Below, piece after piece: positions 50,521 to 61,334 of a DNA stretch of 64,000 nucleotides. The notes below the pieces were generated by a model that saw nothing but the letters and a program-made list of their open reading frames with translations, was not told the DNA's origin and searched no databases. The position numbers were made by a program, and so were the translations under genes. Source of the DNA: Klebsiella oxytoca NBRC 105695 (GTDB lineage: Bacteria; Pseudomonadota; Gammaproteobacteria; Enterobacterales; Enterobacteriaceae). Each line of letters opens with the position of its first letter. Position 1 is the first letter of the stretch. Where the stretch lies: positions 310,001 through 374,000 of the forward strand of contig NZ_BCZK01000003.1 of assembly GCF_001598695.1 (NCBI RefSeq), in the 5' to 3' direction.

Positions 50521-52088
50521 CAGGGTTTCACCGGTTTAATTTGTTCAAACGGAATTTCAGACGCAATCGGCGCGTAAGGAATAGCACCCAGCTCCGGTCT
50601 GGCGACCACCATCGTCGAGACATAGCTGATAGGCAGATACACCGCGTCATTGTGCAGACGGGTCAAAATGTCGCGGTACAACGCCTGACGGTGGGGTTCG
50701 TCGGTGGTTTCCAGCACCTCGCTAATCTCTTTATCGATCAGCGGCTTGTCGGCTAAACCCTGCTGCGCCTGAAAATCGGCGTGCGACGGCACGCGCATCG
50801 AACTCATAAAGGCGTGCGGATCGTACGGCGCCCCCCAGGTGCGGTTGAAAATCATGCCGAAGCGACCATCGCGCTGGCGGGCATAAATACTGCTCTCTTC
50901 CTCGCCGACCAGCGCCACGTCCACGCCAATCTGCCGCATATCGGCCTGAATGATTTCCGCCATCGACTTGCTCAGGGCGTCAGTGCCAATGAACGACAGT
51001 TCAACGCGCAGCGGCTGGCCGTTTTTCTCGCGAATCTCTTTTCCCGCAGGCAGTAGCCAGCCCGCTTTTTCCAGCAACGCTTTCGCCCGCTGCGGATCGT
51101 ACCGGCGCGGCGTCAGGCCTATGTCGGCATAAGGCACGGTGGGGGCGAACAGCGTATCCGCAACCTGCTGCGTGCCGTACAGAGCGTTATCAATCAGCGA
51201 TTTTTTATTCACCGCGTAGTTCAGCGCTTCACGCACCAACAGCTCACTAGTGGGCGCTTTGGCGGAATTTAGCGCCAGCATCACCGTCTCTATTGGCCGG
51301 GAAAGCTGGGTACGGTACGCCGGGTTCTGACTAAAGCGCGCGAAGGTGTCGAGCGGCAGCAGCCCTTCGTTGCCGTAGAGCAGGTCGATATCTCCGGTTT
51401 CAAAAGCTACAGCGCGGGTCGTCGGGTCCGGGATCACCTTGACGGTAATCTTTTCAATCTGCGGCTTTTCGCCCCAGTAGCGATCGTTACGCACCAGCAC
51501 GTCGTACTGATTGAGTTTTGATGCCTTCAGTACCCAAGGGCCGGTGCCAATCGGCGCTTTAATGCCGTGCAGGGTCTCATTGTCTTTAAACTGCGACGGG
51601 GCGATAAAGCGGAAAGGGCGCGGCAGGGCCAGCTCTTGCAGGAACGGGTAATACGCGCTTTTCAGGGTGATTTGCAGTTGGTTTTGGCTGAGCGCTTTGA
51701 CATCGACAATCTGATTGACCAGCTCCAGCCAGGCGTGGCGCTGGCGGTTATCGAGCACCACGCGGAAGTTCTCCGCGGCGGCATGGGCGTCAAACGCTTC
51801 GCCGTTGGAAAATGTCACATCATCGCGCAGGGTGAAGGTCCAGACTTTGCCGTCCGCCGAGTGGGTCCAGCTTTTGGCCAGCCAGGGTTTTACTGAGCCA
51901 TCCGCCTGATACTTTACCAGCGGTTCATAGACCATGCTCTGGGCGAACATCTGGTTGGGCGTGTAGAGGTGAGGATTAAGCGGCCCCACGTTGACCGGCC
52001 ATGCGGTGGTGAGTTCATTGGGCGCGGCGCAGGCCAGCAACGGAGCGCAGGCGAATAGCGCCAGCAGGGTGGTGCGGATGATAGACAA
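50520..52088 (-). CDS. nikA: Periplasmic nickel-binding protein NikA (TTG start)
   Basis: A 522-residue periplasmic solute-binding protein that captures Ni2+ (as a chelate) and delivers it to NikBCDE for hydrogenase and urease maturation. The signal peptide is short ([19 protein letters not shown]). The mature start [19 protein letters not shown] is near-identical to E. coli. The only in-frame start that keeps this is TTG at 52088; an upstream ATG (52093) is in another frame, offset by two bases from the E. coli-like MLS opening. Length fits the family (524 in E. coli). A perfect NikR operator lies 24 bp upstream. Confidence 0.95.
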   Translation of the reverse strand: MSIIRTTLLALFACAPLLACAAPNELTTAWPVNVGPLNPHLYTPNQMFAQSMVYEPLVKYQADGSVKPWLAKSWTHSADGKVWTFTLRDDVTFSNGEAFDAHAAAENFRVVLDNRQRHAWLELVNQIVDVKALSQNQLQITLKSAYYPFLQELALPRPFRFIAPSQFKDNETLHGIKAPIGTGPWVLKASKLNQYDVLVRNDRYWGEKPQIEKITVKVIPDPTTRAVAFETGDIDLLYGNEGLLPLDTFARFSQNPAYRTQLSRPIETVMLALNSAKAPTSELLVREALNYAVNKKSLIDNALYGTQQVADTLFAPTVPYADIGLTPRRYDPQRAKALLEKAGWLLPAGKEIREKNGQPLRVELSFIGTDALSKSMAEIIQADMRQIGVDVALVGEEESSIYARQRDGRFGMIFNRTWGAPYDPHAFMSSMRVPSHADFQAQQGLADKPLIDKEISEVLETTDEPHRQALYRDILTRLHNDAVYLPISYVSTMVVARPELGAIPYAPIASEIPFEQIKPVKP

Positions 52089-52111
52089 AGCATTTTCTCA
52101 GCGACAGGAAA

Positions 52112-52139
52112 GTATGACGATTTTAATAATTCATCATAC
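52112..52139 (-). promoter_or_regulatory. NikR operator upstream of nikA
   Basis: GTATGA-N16-TCATAC, an exact match to the NikR operator of E. coli, 24 bp upstream of the nikA start. With Ni2+ bound, NikR blocks transcription of nikABCDER here. Confidence 0.95.
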
Positions 52140-52278
52140 TTTCGACGTAAGCTGGATCAATATAGGGGCTGAAAGTATAAGAAAATGGTATGTCTCTTTC
52201 GGCTGTATGCGATTGTGAACCCGCCTGCAGCCTGGCTAAGCGTAGCGCAAGCCTTGAAGCATCAGCTTCGGTGTATTT

Positions 52279-52466
52279 CCCGGGAGCAGAGCGCACAATG
52301 AGGCAGAGTTTCCCGGAGGCGATGCTGCGCATCTGTCCGGGCTACCGGCCCGCAGACGGTGATGAATCTGTAGCCCGGGCAAGGCGCGTTAAGCGCCGCC
52401 CCCGGGAGCAGAGCGCACAGTGCAGCAGAGTTTCCCGGAGGCGATGCTGCGCATCTGTCCGGGCTA
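52279..52466. repeat. BIME-like array with two 66-bp direct repeats
   Basis: Two 66-bp units, at 52279-52344 and 52401-52466, start CCCGGGAGCAGAGCGCACA and end TGTCCGGGCTA; they differ at about three positions. Between them lies an inverted REP unit (GTAGCCCGGGCAAGGCGCG). This is the most complex array in the window, between nikA and the LysR gene. Together with the sequence from 52,200 it fills the gene-free 386-bp gap. Confidence 0.82.
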
Positions 52467-52474
52467 TCAGACCC

Positions 52475-53335
52475 TCAGGGGGTTCTGAACAGATCCAGCA
52501 GCGTGGCGACCTGCTCATCAATGGGCGTTAAATCACGCTTAACGATCAAATGCAGCGGCGTGGCGCGCCGCGCGCCGTGTCCCAGCGGCAGCATCTTCAG
52601 CACTCCTTGCTGTAGCTGAGGGCGAATACGCTCCTCCGGCAGCCAGCCGAAACCGACCTGGTACAGCACCGCATCAATGGCGGCATCAATGGTGGAAAAG
52701 GTCCATGCATCGCGGGAGGATTGCGGGTCGTTGCTGCGATCGGCGATGCGCACCAGCGGCCAGGGGGCCAGCGCGTTATCATCCAGCGGTCCCTGCAGCG
52801 CGGAGAGCGGATGCTCGCGATGGGCGACGGCGACAAAATCAATATTCATCAGCCATTCTCCGCGGCCGGTAATATCCTGGCGGCGGGTCAGCACCATCAC
52901 GTCCGCCTCGCTGCGGGCCGGATGTTCCTCTTCAACGTTTTCCAGCACTTCGGTCAGCCTGACCTGGGTCTGCGGATAGCGCTGTTGAAACTGGCGCAGA
53001 ATGGCGAACAGCCGCTCGCGCGGAAAAATGCTGTCGACCACCAGGTCCAGTCGGGTCCGCGTGCCGTCGCGCAGGGTGGCGGCATGGGTTTCGACGTAAG
53101 CGAAGGCCTGCAGCAGCGGTTTAACCTGGCCAAGCAGCAGCTCACCCGCCGGGGTCAGCACCGCGCGACGGCCCGATGGCGTGAGTAGCGTGACGCCGAG
53201 GCGCTCCTGCAGCAGCGCGAGATTATAGCTCACCGACGACTGACTGCGGTGGGTCTCTTCCGCCGCCTTCGCGAAGCTACCCAGTTCGACCACCTTTTCC
53301 AGCAGCGCCCATTGTTCCAGCGTAGTCTTGTGCAT
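52475..53335 (-). CDS. LysR-family regulator, divergent from the phenolic acid decarboxylase
   Basis: A 286-residue LysR-type factor: winged helix-turn-helix at about residues 1-60 (AAEETHRSQSSVSYNLALLQ), effector domain from about 90. It is divergent from padC across 100 bp, so it very likely controls that gene in response to hydroxycinnamates. ATTCA-N9-TGAAT at 53337-53355 lies next to its start and is a LysR-type candidate site. The effector is inferred from context. Confidence 0.87.
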   Translation of the reverse strand: MHKTTLEQWALLEKVVELGSFAKAAEETHRSQSSVSYNLALLQERLGVTLLTPSGRRAVLTPAGELLLGQVKPLLQAFAYVETHAATLRDGTRTRLDLVVDSIFPRERLFAILRQFQQRYPQTQVRLTEVLENVEEEHPARSEADVMVLTRRQDITGRGEWLMNIDFVAVAHREHPLSALQGPLDDNALAPWPLVRIADRSNDPQSSRDAWTFSTIDAAIDAVLYQVGFGWLPEERIRPQLQQGVLKMLPLGHGARRATPLHLIVKRDLTPIDEQVATLLDLFRTP

Positions 53336-53336
53336 G

Positions 53337-53355
53337 ATTCATCTAAAAAGTGAAT
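53337..53355. promoter_or_regulatory. Candidate LysR operator between regulator and padC
   Basis: ATTCA-N9-TGAAT, an inverted repeat with T-N11-A character, lies between the divergent LysR and padC genes. A second ATTCAT half-site is at about 53,380. Confidence 0.55.
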
Positions 53356-53435
53356 GAGTTTAATCCAAACATAGCGTTATTCATCCATTTTTTAAAGCAG
53401 TATGCTTGTTCTCAACAAATAGAGGAGAACAAATT

Positions 53436-53939
53436 ATGAGCACATTCGACAAACATGACCTGAGCGGTTTTATCGGTAAACATCTGGTTTATACCTATGA
53501 TAATGGCTGGAACTACGAAATTTACGTGAAAAACGCCACCACTCTGGATTACCGCATTCACAGCGGCATCGTCGCGAATCGTTGGGTGAAAGATCAACAG
53601 GCTTACATCGTTCGCGTTGGTGAAAGCATCTACAAAATTTCCTGGACCGAACCGACCGGTACCGACGTCAGCCTGATCGTAAACCTCGGCGACAAACTGT
53701 TCCACGGCACTATCTTTTTCCCACGCTGGGTGATGAATAATCCGGAAAAAACCGTCTGCTTCCAGAACGATCATATCCCGCTGATGGTTTCCTACCGTGA
53801 AGCCGGCCCGGCGTATCCGACGGAGGTGATTGATGAGTTTGCCACTATCACTTTTGTGCGCGATTGCGGCGCGGATAATGACGAAGTGATTAATTGCCCG
53901 GCTAATGAATTGCCTGAAAATTTTCCTGGCAATCTGTAA
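53436..53939 (+). CDS. padC: Phenolic acid decarboxylase PadC
   Basis: A 167-residue cytoplasmic cofactor-free decarboxylase that turns ferulic, p-coumaric and caffeic acids into 4-vinylphenols. The start at 53436 follows a textbook AGAGGAGAAC. Active-site residues known from Bacillus PAD are found at matching spacing: Tyr19, Tyr21 (VYTYDNG), Arg49 (ANRWV) and Glu72 (WTEPTG). The divergent LysR gene is its likely regulator. Not present in E. coli K-12. Confidence 0.94.
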   Translation: MSTFDKHDLSGFIGKHLVYTYDNGWNYEIYVKNATTLDYRIHSGIVANRWVKDQQAYIVRVGESIYKISWTEPTGTDVSLIVNLGDKLFHGTIFFPRWVMNNPEKTVCFQNDHIPLMVSYREAGPAYPTEVIDEFATITFVRDCGADNDEVINCPANELPENFPGNL

Positions 53940-54335
53940 TAATTTTGAAATAGTTTAGTGATTCGACTGGATTTTTTATATTTGGTCATCCATGTTTAAA
54001 AATGGCTAATTGAAAAGTGGTTTAACCTCCGTTTACTTTTCCCCACTGCGTTCCCGCTATTTCGCCATATGGCGGGAACGCTACACATCCCTTTCTCACG
54101 CTGAAATTTTTCCTACCTGATTGAATTTAAACATAATTATCATTATAAATTAATTAATATTAATTTCTTAATATTATCCTAAGCAAACCTGTCTAGATTT
54201 AATAACATCTGAATACAAAGTAATGAAACGCGGCATCGGACTGATTTGCTTTCATTTTCATTTTGTTTAAGTCAGCAGGTGCAGGATATTTCTTATCGAC
54301 CCCGTGTTTAGTCGGGTCAATTACAGAACAGGAAA
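53940..54335 (+). promoter_or_regulatory. padC hairpin and arn promoter region
   Basis: This 396-bp gap holds a strong hairpin after padC (GCGTTCCCGC / GCGGGAACGC, 54048-54081) and then a highly AT-rich stretch (54,120-54,270) that leads to arnB. It contains the PmrA box listed separately. Candidate -10 elements (TAGATT at 54194, TTTAAT at 54198) follow the box. Confidence 0.7.
54167..54183 (+). promoter_or_regulatory. PmrA (BasR) box of arnBCADTEF
   Basis: CTTAATATTATCCTAAG matches the PmrA direct-repeat consensus YTTAAK-N5-YTTAAK with one mismatch in the second half. It lies about 155 bp upstream of arnB and about 10-20 bp upstream of candidate -10 elements. PmrA-P activates the arn operon and thereby polymyxin resistance in Enterobacterales. 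Confidence 0.82.
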
Positions 54336-55478
54336 ATGATGAGCGATTTTTTGCCGTTTTCGCGCCCGTCGATGGGCGACGCAGAGCTGGCTGCGCTGCG
54401 TGAAGTTTTGCAATCCGGCTGGATCACCACCGGACCGAAAAATCAGGCGCTGGAAGAAGCGTTTTGCGCATTAACCGGCAACCGCCACGCCATCGCCGTC
54501 AGTTCGGCGACCGGCGGCATGCACGTTACGCTGATGGCGCTGGGTATCAGCGCCGGCGATGAAGTGATCACCCCTTCGCAGACCTGGGTCTCCACGCTGA
54601 ACATGATCTGCCTGCTCGGCGCGACGCCGGTGATGATCGATGTCGATCCCGATAACCTGATGATTACTCCCGAAGCGGTTGAAGCGGCGATCACTCCACG
54701 GACCAAGGCGATCGTCCCGGTGCACTATGCGGGCGCGCCGGTGGATATCGACGCCATCCGCGCGATTGCCGAGCGTCACGCTATTCCGGTGATTGAAGAT
54801 GCCGCCCACGCGGCAGGGACGTACTACAAAGGCCGTCACGTCGGCTGGCGCGGCACCGCCATTTTCTCATTCCATGCGATCAAAAATATGACCTGCGCCG
54901 AAGGCGGGCTGGTTGTAACCGACGATGATGAACTGGCCGCACGTATTCGCAGCCTGAAGTTCCACGGCCTCGGCGTAGATGCTTACGATCGGCAGACCCT
55001 GGGCCGCGCCCCGCAGGCGGAGGTGATTTCGCCGGGCTTTAAATACAATCTGGCGGATATCAACGCCGCGCTGGCGCTGGTGCAGCTGGACAAGCTTGCC
55101 GCCGCCAATCAGCGCCGTGCCGCCATTGCGCAACGCTATCTCCGCGAGCTGGCGGATACGCCTTTCAGGCCGCTGGCGGTGCCGTCATGGGAGCATCAGC
55201 ACGCCTGGCACCTGTTTATTATCCGCGTTGATGAAGCCGCCTGCGGTATCAGCCGCGATGCCCTGATGGAAAAACTGAAGGCCATGGGCATTGGCACCGG
55301 TCTGCACTTCCGCGCCGCGCATACGCAAAAGTATTACCGCGAGCGTTTCCCCGACGTTTCATTACCGCATACGGAATGGAACAGCGCGCGCATTTGTTCC
55401 ATCCCATTGTTCCCGGATATGACCGACGACGATGTCACTCGGGTCATTTCCGCACTGCACCAGCTGTCAGGACGTTGA
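54336..55478 (+). CDS. arnB: UDP-L-Ara4O aminotransferase ArnB
   Basis: A 380-residue PLP-dependent aminotransferase (DegT/DnrJ/EryC1 family) that makes UDP-4-amino-4-deoxy-L-arabinose. The opening is [19 protein letters not shown]; the PLP lysine is in [16 protein letters not shown] double ATG (54336/54339) leaves the exact start open. First gene of the arn operon, two bases before arnC. Confidence 0.96.
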   Translation: MMSDFLPFSRPSMGDAELAALREVLQSGWITTGPKNQALEEAFCALTGNRHAIAVSSATGGMHVTLMALGISAGDEVITPSQTWVSTLNMICLLGATPVMIDVDPDNLMITPEAVEAAITPRTKAIVPVHYAGAPVDIDAIRAIAERHAIPVIEDAAHAAGTYYKGRHVGWRGTAIFSFHAIKNMTCAEGGLVVTDDDELAARIRSLKFHGLGVDAYDRQTLGRAPQAEVISPGFKYNLADINAALALVQLDKLAAANQRRAAIAQRYLRELADTPFRPLAVPSWEHQHAWHLFIIRVDEAACGISRDALMEKLKAMGIGTGLHFRAAHTQKYYRERFPDVSLPHTEWNSARICSIPLFPDMTDDDVTRVISALHQLSGR

Positions 55479-55479
55479 T

Positions 55480-56463
55480 ATGTTTAGCTATCCTCCCGTG
55501 AAAAAGGTCTCGGTCGTTATTCCTGTCTATAACGAGCAGGAGAGCCTGCCGGAGCTTATCCGCCGTACCGATACCGCCTGCGCGACGCTCGGTCGGCAGT
55601 ATGAAATTCTGCTGGTCGACGATGGCAGCAGCGATGACTCGGCGCGAATGCTGACCGAAGCCGCTGAAGCCGAAGGCAGCCATGTAGTGGCGGTACTGTT
55701 GAACCGCAACTACGGCCAGCACTCGGCAATTATGGCGGGTTTTAGCCACGTCACCGGCGACCTGATCATCACCCTTGATGCTGACCTGCAAAACCCGCCG
55801 GAAGAGATCCCGCGCCTGGTGGAGAAGGCCGACGAAGGCTACGACGTTGTCGGTACCGTGCGTCAGAATCGCCAGGATACCTGGTTCCGTAAAAGCGCCT
55901 CCAGGATGATCAATCGTCTGATTCAGCGCACCACCGGTAAAGCGATGGGCGATTACGGCTGCATGCTGCGCGCCTATCGCCGCCATATTATCGACGCGAT
56001 GCTTAACTGCCATGAGCGCAGTACCTTTATCCCGATTCTGGCGAATACTTTTGCCCGTCGCGCGGTGGAGATCCCGGTGATGCACGCCGAGCGCGAGTTC
56101 GGTGATTCCAAATACAGTTTTATGCGTCTGATTAACCTGATGTATGACCTGGTGACCTGCCTGACTACCACGCCGCTGCGCCTGCTGAGCCTGTTCGGCA
56201 GCGCCATCGCTCTGCTGGGCTTCGCCTTCGGTCTGCTGCTGGTGGTGCTGCGCCTGGTATTTGGCCCGCAGTGGGCGGCGGAAGGGGTGTTCATGCTGTT
56301 CGCGGTGCTGTTTATGTTTATCGGCGCCCAGTTCGTCGGTATGGGTCTGCTCGGGGAGTATATCGGCCGTATCTATAACGACGTTCGCGCCCGTCCCCGC
56401 TACTTTATTCAACGTGTTGTTCGCCAGCCGGAAACGGCATCTCAAGAGGAAGATCGTTCATGA
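55480..56463 (+). CDS. arnC: Undecaprenyl-phosphate Ara4FN transferase ArnC
   Basis: A 327-residue GT2 glycosyltransferase that loads 4-formamido-arabinose onto undecaprenyl phosphate. The GT-A domain has [15 protein letters not shown] and [12 protein letters not shown], with two C-terminal transmembrane helices (about 235-300). The start ATG at 55480 is one base after the arnB stop. It overlaps arnA by four bases (ATGA). Confidence 0.96.
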   Translation: MFSYPPVKKVSVVIPVYNEQESLPELIRRTDTACATLGRQYEILLVDDGSSDDSARMLTEAAEAEGSHVVAVLLNRNYGQHSAIMAGFSHVTGDLIITLDADLQNPPEEIPRLVEKADEGYDVVGTVRQNRQDTWFRKSASRMINRLIQRTTGKAMGDYGCMLRAYRRHIIDAMLNCHERSTFIPILANTFARRAVEIPVMHAEREFGDSKYSFMRLINLMYDLVTCLTTTPLRLLSLFGSAIALLGFAFGLLLVVLRLVFGPQWAAEGVFMLFAVLFMFIGAQFVGMGLLGEYIGRIYNDVRARPRYFIQRVVRQPETASQEEDRS

Positions 56464-58445
56464 AAGCCGTAGTCTTCGCTTATCACGATATGGGTTGTGC
56501 AGGTATTCAGTCTCTGCTGGATGCCGGTTATGACATCGCCGCCATTTTTACCCATCCGGATAACCCTGGCGAAAACCATTTCTTTGGCTCTGTGGCGCGC
56601 ATTGCCGCGGAACAAGGTATTCCGGTATGGGCGCCGGAAGATGTGAATCATCCGCTGTGGATCGAACGTCTCCGTGAGATAAAACCGGACGTGCTGTTCT
56701 CGTTCTATTACCGCAATCTGCTGTGCGAGGACATTCTGAATATCGCGCCGCAGGGGGCTTTTAACCTGCATGGTTCCCTGCTGCCGAAATACCGCGGCCG
56801 CGCGCCGCTGAACTGGGTGCTGGTCAACGGCGAAAGCGAAACTGGCGTGACGCTGCACCGCATGGTGAGCCGCGCCGATGCCGGGAATATCGTAGCGCAG
56901 AAAAGCGTAGCTATCGGCGAGGATGAGGCGGCGCTGGCCCTGCATCGTAAACTCTGCGCTGCGGCGTCGGACCTGCTGGCTCAGGCGCTGCCCGCGATCC
57001 GCGATGGCAAAATCGAAGAGCGCGCGCAGGATGAAAGCCAGGCGACCTGGGTCGGTCGCCGCACGCCGGAAGACGGTCGCCTCGACTGGGAGCACTCCGC
57101 CCGGAGCCTGCATAATCTTGTGCGCGCGGTTTCCGATCCATGGCCGGGCGCGTTCGGCTATGCCGGCGCGAACAAGTTTATCGTCTGGAAGTCCCGCGTA
57201 CGTGACGATCTACCCGCCGCCAAAGCGGGGACCGTGCTTTCCGTCACGCCGCTGGTCGTCGCCTGTCAGGAAGGGGCATTAGAAATCGTCACCGGGCAGA
57301 CCGAGCGCGGCGTTTATATGCAGGGTACGCAGCTGGCGCAGGCGCTGGGGCTGGTAGCCGGAGCGGTGCTGAGCAGCAAACCGGTCGTGGCGATTAAGCG
57401 GCGTACCCGCGTGCTGATCCTCGGGGTGAACGGTTTTATCGGCAACCACCTGACCGAGCGTCTGCTGCAGGACGACAACTACGAGATTTACGGACTGGAC
57501 ATTGGCTCAGACGCCATCAGCCGCTTCCTCGACAACCCGCGTTTCCACTTCGTTGAGGGCGATATCAGCATCCACTCCGAGTGGATCGAGTATCACATCA
57601 AGAAGTGCGATGTGGTCCTGCCGCTGGTGGCGATTGCCACGCCAATCGAATATACCCGTAACCCGCTGCGCGTGTTTGAGCTGGATTTCGAAGAGAACCT
57701 GAAGATTATCCGCGACTGCGTGAAGTACGATAAGCGCATCATTTTCCCGTCGACCTCGGAAGTGTACGGCATGTGCACCGACAACAATTTCGATGAAGAT
57801 GCCTCTAATCTGGTCGTCGGGCCAATTAACAAACAGCGCTGGATCTATTCGGTCTCCAAGCAGTTGCTGGATCGCGTGATCTGGGCCTACGGCGATAAGA
57901 ACGGCCTGAAGTTTACCCTGTTCCGTCCGTTCAACTGGATGGGGCCGCGCCTTGATAACCTGAACGCCGCGCGTATCGGCAGCTCTCGCGCCATTACCCA
58001 ACTGATCCTCAACCTGGTAGAAGGCTCGCCGATCAAGCTGATTGAAGGCGGGAAACAGAAGCGCTGCTTCACCGATATCAGCGACGGTATCGAAGCGCTG
58101 TTCCGCATCATTGAGAACAAAGACGGCCGCTGCGACGGGCAGATCATCAACATCGGTAACCCGGATAACGAAGCGAGCATCAAAGAGCTGGCGGAAATGC
58201 TGCTGGCCTGCTTTGAACGTCATCCGCTGCGCGACCGTTTCCCGCCGTTTGCCGGTTTCCGCGAAGTGGAAAGCAGCGATTATTACGGGAAGGGTTATCA
58301 GGACGTCGAGCACCGTAAGCCCAGCATTCGCAACGCGAAACGCTGCCTGAACTGGGTGCCGACGGTCGAAATGGAAGAGACCGTGGAACATACCCTGGAC
58401 TTCTTCCTGCGCACGGTTGAATTGACGGACAACGGCAAATCATGA
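56460..58445 (+). CDS. arnA: Bifunctional UDP-Ara4N formyltransferase/UDP-GlcA decarboxylase ArnA
   Basis: A 661-residue enzyme. The N-terminal formyltransferase domain (about 1-300) has the [16 protein letters not shown] signature with catalytic His. The C-terminal SDR-type decarboxylase domain (about 315-661) has the nucleotide-binding [11 protein letters not shown] and the Tyr-x3-Lys in [10 protein letters not shown]. The decarboxylase makes UDP-L-Ara4O from UDP-glucuronate; the formyltransferase then acts after ArnB. It overlaps arnD by four bases. Confidence 0.97.
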   Translation: MKAVVFAYHDMGCAGIQSLLDAGYDIAAIFTHPDNPGENHFFGSVARIAAEQGIPVWAPEDVNHPLWIERLREIKPDVLFSFYYRNLLCEDILNIAPQGAFNLHGSLLPKYRGRAPLNWVLVNGESETGVTLHRMVSRADAGNIVAQKSVAIGEDEAALALHRKLCAAASDLLAQALPAIRDGKIEERAQDESQATWVGRRTPEDGRLDWEHSARSLHNLVRAVSDPWPGAFGYAGANKFIVWKSRVRDDLPAAKAGTVLSVTPLVVACQEGALEIVTGQTERGVYMQGTQLAQALGLVAGAVLSSKPVVAIKRRTRVLILGVNGFIGNHLTERLLQDDNYEIYGLDIGSDAISRFLDNPRFHFVEGDISIHSEWIEYHIKKCDVVLPLVAIATPIEYTRNPLRVFELDFEENLKIIRDCVKYDKRIIFPSTSEVYGMCTDNNFDEDASNLVVGPINKQRWIYSVSKQLLDRVIWAYGDKNGLKFTLFRPFNWMGPRLDNLNAARIGSSRAITQLILNLVEGSPIKLIEGGKQKRCFTDISDGIEALFRIIENKDGRCDGQIINIGNPDNEASIKELAEMLLACFERHPLRDRFPPFAGFREVESSDYYGKGYQDVEHRKPSIRNAKRCLNWVPTVEMEETVEHTLDFFLRTVELTDNGKS

Positions 58446-59344
58446 AACAGGTCGGCTTACGCATAGATGTCGATACCTTTCGCGGCACGCGGGACGGGGT
58501 CCCGCGGCTGCTGGCTCTGCTGAGCCAGCACGGGATTCAGGCAAGCTTCTTTTTCAGCGTCGGGCCGGACAATATGGGGCGTCATTTATGGCGCCTGATA
58601 AAACCGAAATTTCTGTGGAAGATGCTGCGCTCAAAGGCCGCTTCGCTGTACGGCTGGGATATCCTGCTGGCAGGTACCGCCTGGCCAGGGCGCAGGATCG
58701 GCGCGGGCAATGAAGAGGTTATCCGCGCCGCCGCGCAGGAGCATGAAGTCGGTCTGCACGCCTGGGATCACTATAGCTGGCAAACGTGGAGCGGAGTCTG
58801 GCCGCAGGAGAAGTTGACGCTGGAGGTGGAGCGCGGGCTGCTGGAGCTGGAGCGGATCATCGGTCGTCCGGTGACCTGCTCCGCCGTTGCCGGCTGGCGT
58901 GCCGATCAGCGGGTCATTAAAGCCAAAGAGGCGTTTGATTTCCTCTACAACAGCGACTGCCGGGGAATCGCCCCTTTTCTGCCGCAGCTCGGTAACGGCG
59001 CTTCCGGGACCGTGCAGATCCCGGTCACCTTACCCACCTGGGATGAAGTGGTCGGCAGCGCGGTCGATATTGCGGGCTTCAATCGCTATCTGCTGGATTG
59101 CATCCACCGCGATAAGGGCACCCCGGTCTATACCATCCACGCTGAAGTGGAAGGGATCGCCTTTGCGCAACAGTTTGACGAGCTGCTGACCATGGCCGCT
59201 CAGCAAGAGATCCGTTTTTGCCCGCTAAGCCAGCTGCTGCCCGCCGATTTTAGCGCGCTGCCGCGAGGCAAGGTGGTTCGTGGTGAATTAGCCGGCCGGG
59301 AAGGCTGGCTTGGGCGTGAACAATTACTGAATTCGGGTGTTTGA
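58442..59344 (+). CDS. arnD: Undecaprenyl-phosphate Ara4FN deformylase ArnD
   Basis: A 300-residue polysaccharide-deacetylase (NodB-homology) protein that removes the formyl group at the cytoplasmic face of the inner membrane. It has the metal-site motif RIDVDTFRG with the Asp pair at the N-terminus, the zinc His in [15 protein letters not shown], and a family Trp-Arg-Ala-Asp loop (WRADQRV). Its TGA overlaps the arnT start codon. Confidence 0.95.
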   Translation: MKQVGLRIDVDTFRGTRDGVPRLLALLSQHGIQASFFFSVGPDNMGRHLWRLIKPKFLWKMLRSKAASLYGWDILLAGTAWPGRRIGAGNEEVIRAAAQEHEVGLHAWDHYSWQTWSGVWPQEKLTLEVERGLLELERIIGRPVTCSAVAGWRADQRVIKAKEAFDFLYNSDCRGIAPFLPQLGNGASGTVQIPVTLPTWDEVVGSAVDIAGFNRYLLDCIHRDKGTPVYTIHAEVEGIAFAQQFDELLTMAAQQEIRFCPLSQLLPADFSALPRGKVVRGELAGREGWLGREQLLNSGV

Positions 59345-60999
59345 TGAAAAGCATTCGCTACGGCGCCTCTCTGGTCGCCCTTTTTGTCCTCTACTATTTA
59401 CTCCCCCTCAACTTCCGCCTGCTGTGGCAACCGGATGAAACCCGCTACGCGGAGATCAGCCGCGAAATGCTGGCGACCGGCGACTGGGTGGTGCCGCACT
59501 TCCTCGGTCTGCGCTACTTTGAGAAGCCGATTGCCGGCTACTGGATCAACAGCATCGGCCAGTGGCTATTCGGTCATAATAATTTTGCCGTCCGCTTTGG
59601 GGTGGTGTTCTCCATTACCGTCACCGCCCTGCTGGTGGCCTGGCTGGCATGGCGTATTTTCCGCGATAAACGCCTGGCGATTTTGTCGCCAGTGATATTC
59701 CTGACCGCGCTGCTGGTCTACGGTATCGGCACCTATGCGGTGCTCGACCCGATGATTACCATGTGGCTGGCGCTGGCAATGTGCAGCTTCTGGGGTGCGG
59801 CGCAGGCTCAAAGCCACAGCGGTAAAATCTTCGGCTACGTCTTGCTGGGCGTGGCCTGCGGGATGGGGGTGATGACCAAAGGCTTCCTCGCGCTGGCGGT
59901 GCCGGTGGTTGGAGTGCTGCCATGGGTCATTGCGCGTAAACGCTGGCGTGAAGTGCTGACTTACGGGTGGCTGGCGGTGGGCGTCTGCGCGCTGGTGGTT
60001 CTGCCGTGGGGGCTGGCCATCGCCAAACGAGAGCCGGACTTCTGGCGCTACTTCTTCTGGGTTGAACATATCCAGCGTTTCGCGGAAAAAGATGCCCAGC
60101 ATAAAGCGCCGTTCTGGTACTACATCCCGTTCCTGATTGCCGGAAGCCTGCCGTGGCTGGCGCTGCTGCCGGGAGCGCTCAAGCGCGGCTGGACCGAGCG
60201 CGACGAGTCGCGCGGGGCGCTCTATTTGCTCGGATGGGTGGCGATGCCGTTTCTGTTCTTCAGCATTGCTAAGGGTAAGCTTCCGACCTACATCCTGCCG
60301 TGTTTCGCGCCGCTGTCGATTCTGATGGCGCGCTACGCGCTGGATGCGGCAAAGGCGGGGGCGAAAGCGCTGAAAATTAACGGCGCGATCAACCTGGCTT
60401 TTGGCCTGATTGGTCTGGTAGCGGTGCTGGTGGTTTCGCCGTGGGGCTTTATGCACAAGCCGGTATGGAGCCATATTGAGCTGTATAAATGCCTGCTGGC
60501 GGCGCTAATATTCGGCTGTTGGGCGCTGATGGGATGGCTGGCGATGAAGAATAACGGTCGCCGCTGGACGCTTGCCGCGTGCTGCCCGCTGGGGTTGGCG
60601 CTGCTGGTGGGTTTCGCGATTCCCGACCGGGTTATCGACAGCAAGCAGCCGCAGTTTATGGTGGATATCGTGAGCGAATCGTTGACGCCGAGCCGCTACG
60701 TGTTGACCAATAACGTCGGTATTGCCGGCGGACTGTCCTGGGAGCTCAAGCGCAGCGATATTATCCTGTTCGACAAGCAGGGCGAGCTGAAATATGGTCT
60801 CTCCTGGCCGGATGCGCAGCACCAGTTTGTCGATAAGGTGCAATTTGCTGACTGGTTAACGGCGCACCGCCAGCAGGGGCCGATCTCGTTGGTTCTGCTG
60901 ATGGATAAAGGAGAGAGTATGGCCGATCTACCGCTACCGAAACCGGATAGCTCTTATGAGCTGGGGCGGGTAGTGTTTATCCAGTACCTGCCGCAATGA
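59344..60999 (+). CDS. arnT: Lipid A Ara4N transferase ArnT
   Basis: A 551-residue inner-membrane GT-C glycosyltransferase that moves Ara4N from undecaprenyl phosphate to the lipid A phosphates in the periplasm. The ATG is at 59344 ([20 protein letters not shown]). Twelve or more helices cover residues 1-430, followed by a periplasmic C-terminal domain. The [12 protein letters not shown] motif in the first periplasmic loop holds the catalytic acidic residue. It overlaps arnE by four bases. Confidence 0.96.
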   Translation: MKSIRYGASLVALFVLYYLLPLNFRLLWQPDETRYAEISREMLATGDWVVPHFLGLRYFEKPIAGYWINSIGQWLFGHNNFAVRFGVVFSITVTALLVAWLAWRIFRDKRLAILSPVIFLTALLVYGIGTYAVLDPMITMWLALAMCSFWGAAQAQSHSGKIFGYVLLGVACGMGVMTKGFLALAVPVVGVLPWVIARKRWREVLTYGWLAVGVCALVVLPWGLAIAKREPDFWRYFFWVEHIQRFAEKDAQHKAPFWYYIPFLIAGSLPWLALLPGALKRGWTERDESRGALYLLGWVAMPFLFFSIAKGKLPTYILPCFAPLSILMARYALDAAKAGAKALKINGAINLAFGLIGLVAVLVVSPWGFMHKPVWSHIELYKCLLAALIFGCWALMGWLAMKNNGRRWTLAACCPLGLALLVGFAIPDRVIDSKQPQFMVDIVSESLTPSRYVLTNNVGIAGGLSWELKRSDIILFDKQGELKYGLSWPDAQHQFVDKVQFADWLTAHRQQGPISLVLLMDKGESMADLPLPKPDSSYELGRVVFIQYLPQ

Positions 61000-61334
61000 G
61001 CGTGTGGATCTGTCTGGTTTTCGCCAGCCTGCTGAGCTGCGCCGGACAGCTGTGCCAGAAACAGGCGACCCGCCCGTCCAAATCCGGGCGGCGCGGGCAC
61101 CATATTCTTGGCTGGCTGGGGCTGGCGCTGCTCTCTCTGGGCTGTAGCATGCTGCTGTGGCTTAGCGTGCTGCAGTCGATTCCGGTCAGCATCGCCTACC
61201 CTATGCTGAGCCTGAACTTTGTCTGGGTGACGCTGGCAGCATGGGGGATCTGGCGCGAGCCGGTCGCACGCCGCCACTGGTTTGGCGTGGCGCTTATCGT
61301 CGTTGGGATCGTTATTCTGGGGAGCCGCATCTGA
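60996..61334 (+). CDS. arnE: Ara4N-phosphoundecaprenol flippase subunit ArnE
   Basis: A 112-residue EmrE-like SMR membrane protein with four helices. It acts with ArnF as flippase of undecaprenyl-phosphate-Ara4N to the periplasm. It overlaps arnT and arnF (ATGA/TGATG junctions). Confidence 0.94.
   Translation: MSVWICLVFASLLSCAGQLCQKQATRPSKSGRRGHHILGWLGLALLSLGCSMLLWLSVLQSIPVSIAYPMLSLNFVWVTLAAWGIWREPVARRHWFGVALIVVGIVILGSRI

Noticed and set aside
52089-52093. ATG at 52093 as nikA start
   Set aside because: It is out of frame with the conserved NikA sequence, giving an unrelated peptide.
52200-52470. CRISPR-like repeat array
   Set aside because: Only two long repeats with an inverted copy between them; unit size and lack of regular spacers fit a BIME, and no cas gene is present.
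55444-56445. 333-codon minus-strand frame opposite arnC
   Set aside because: Antisense shadow of arnC with no domain; the arn genes overlap tightly on the other strand.
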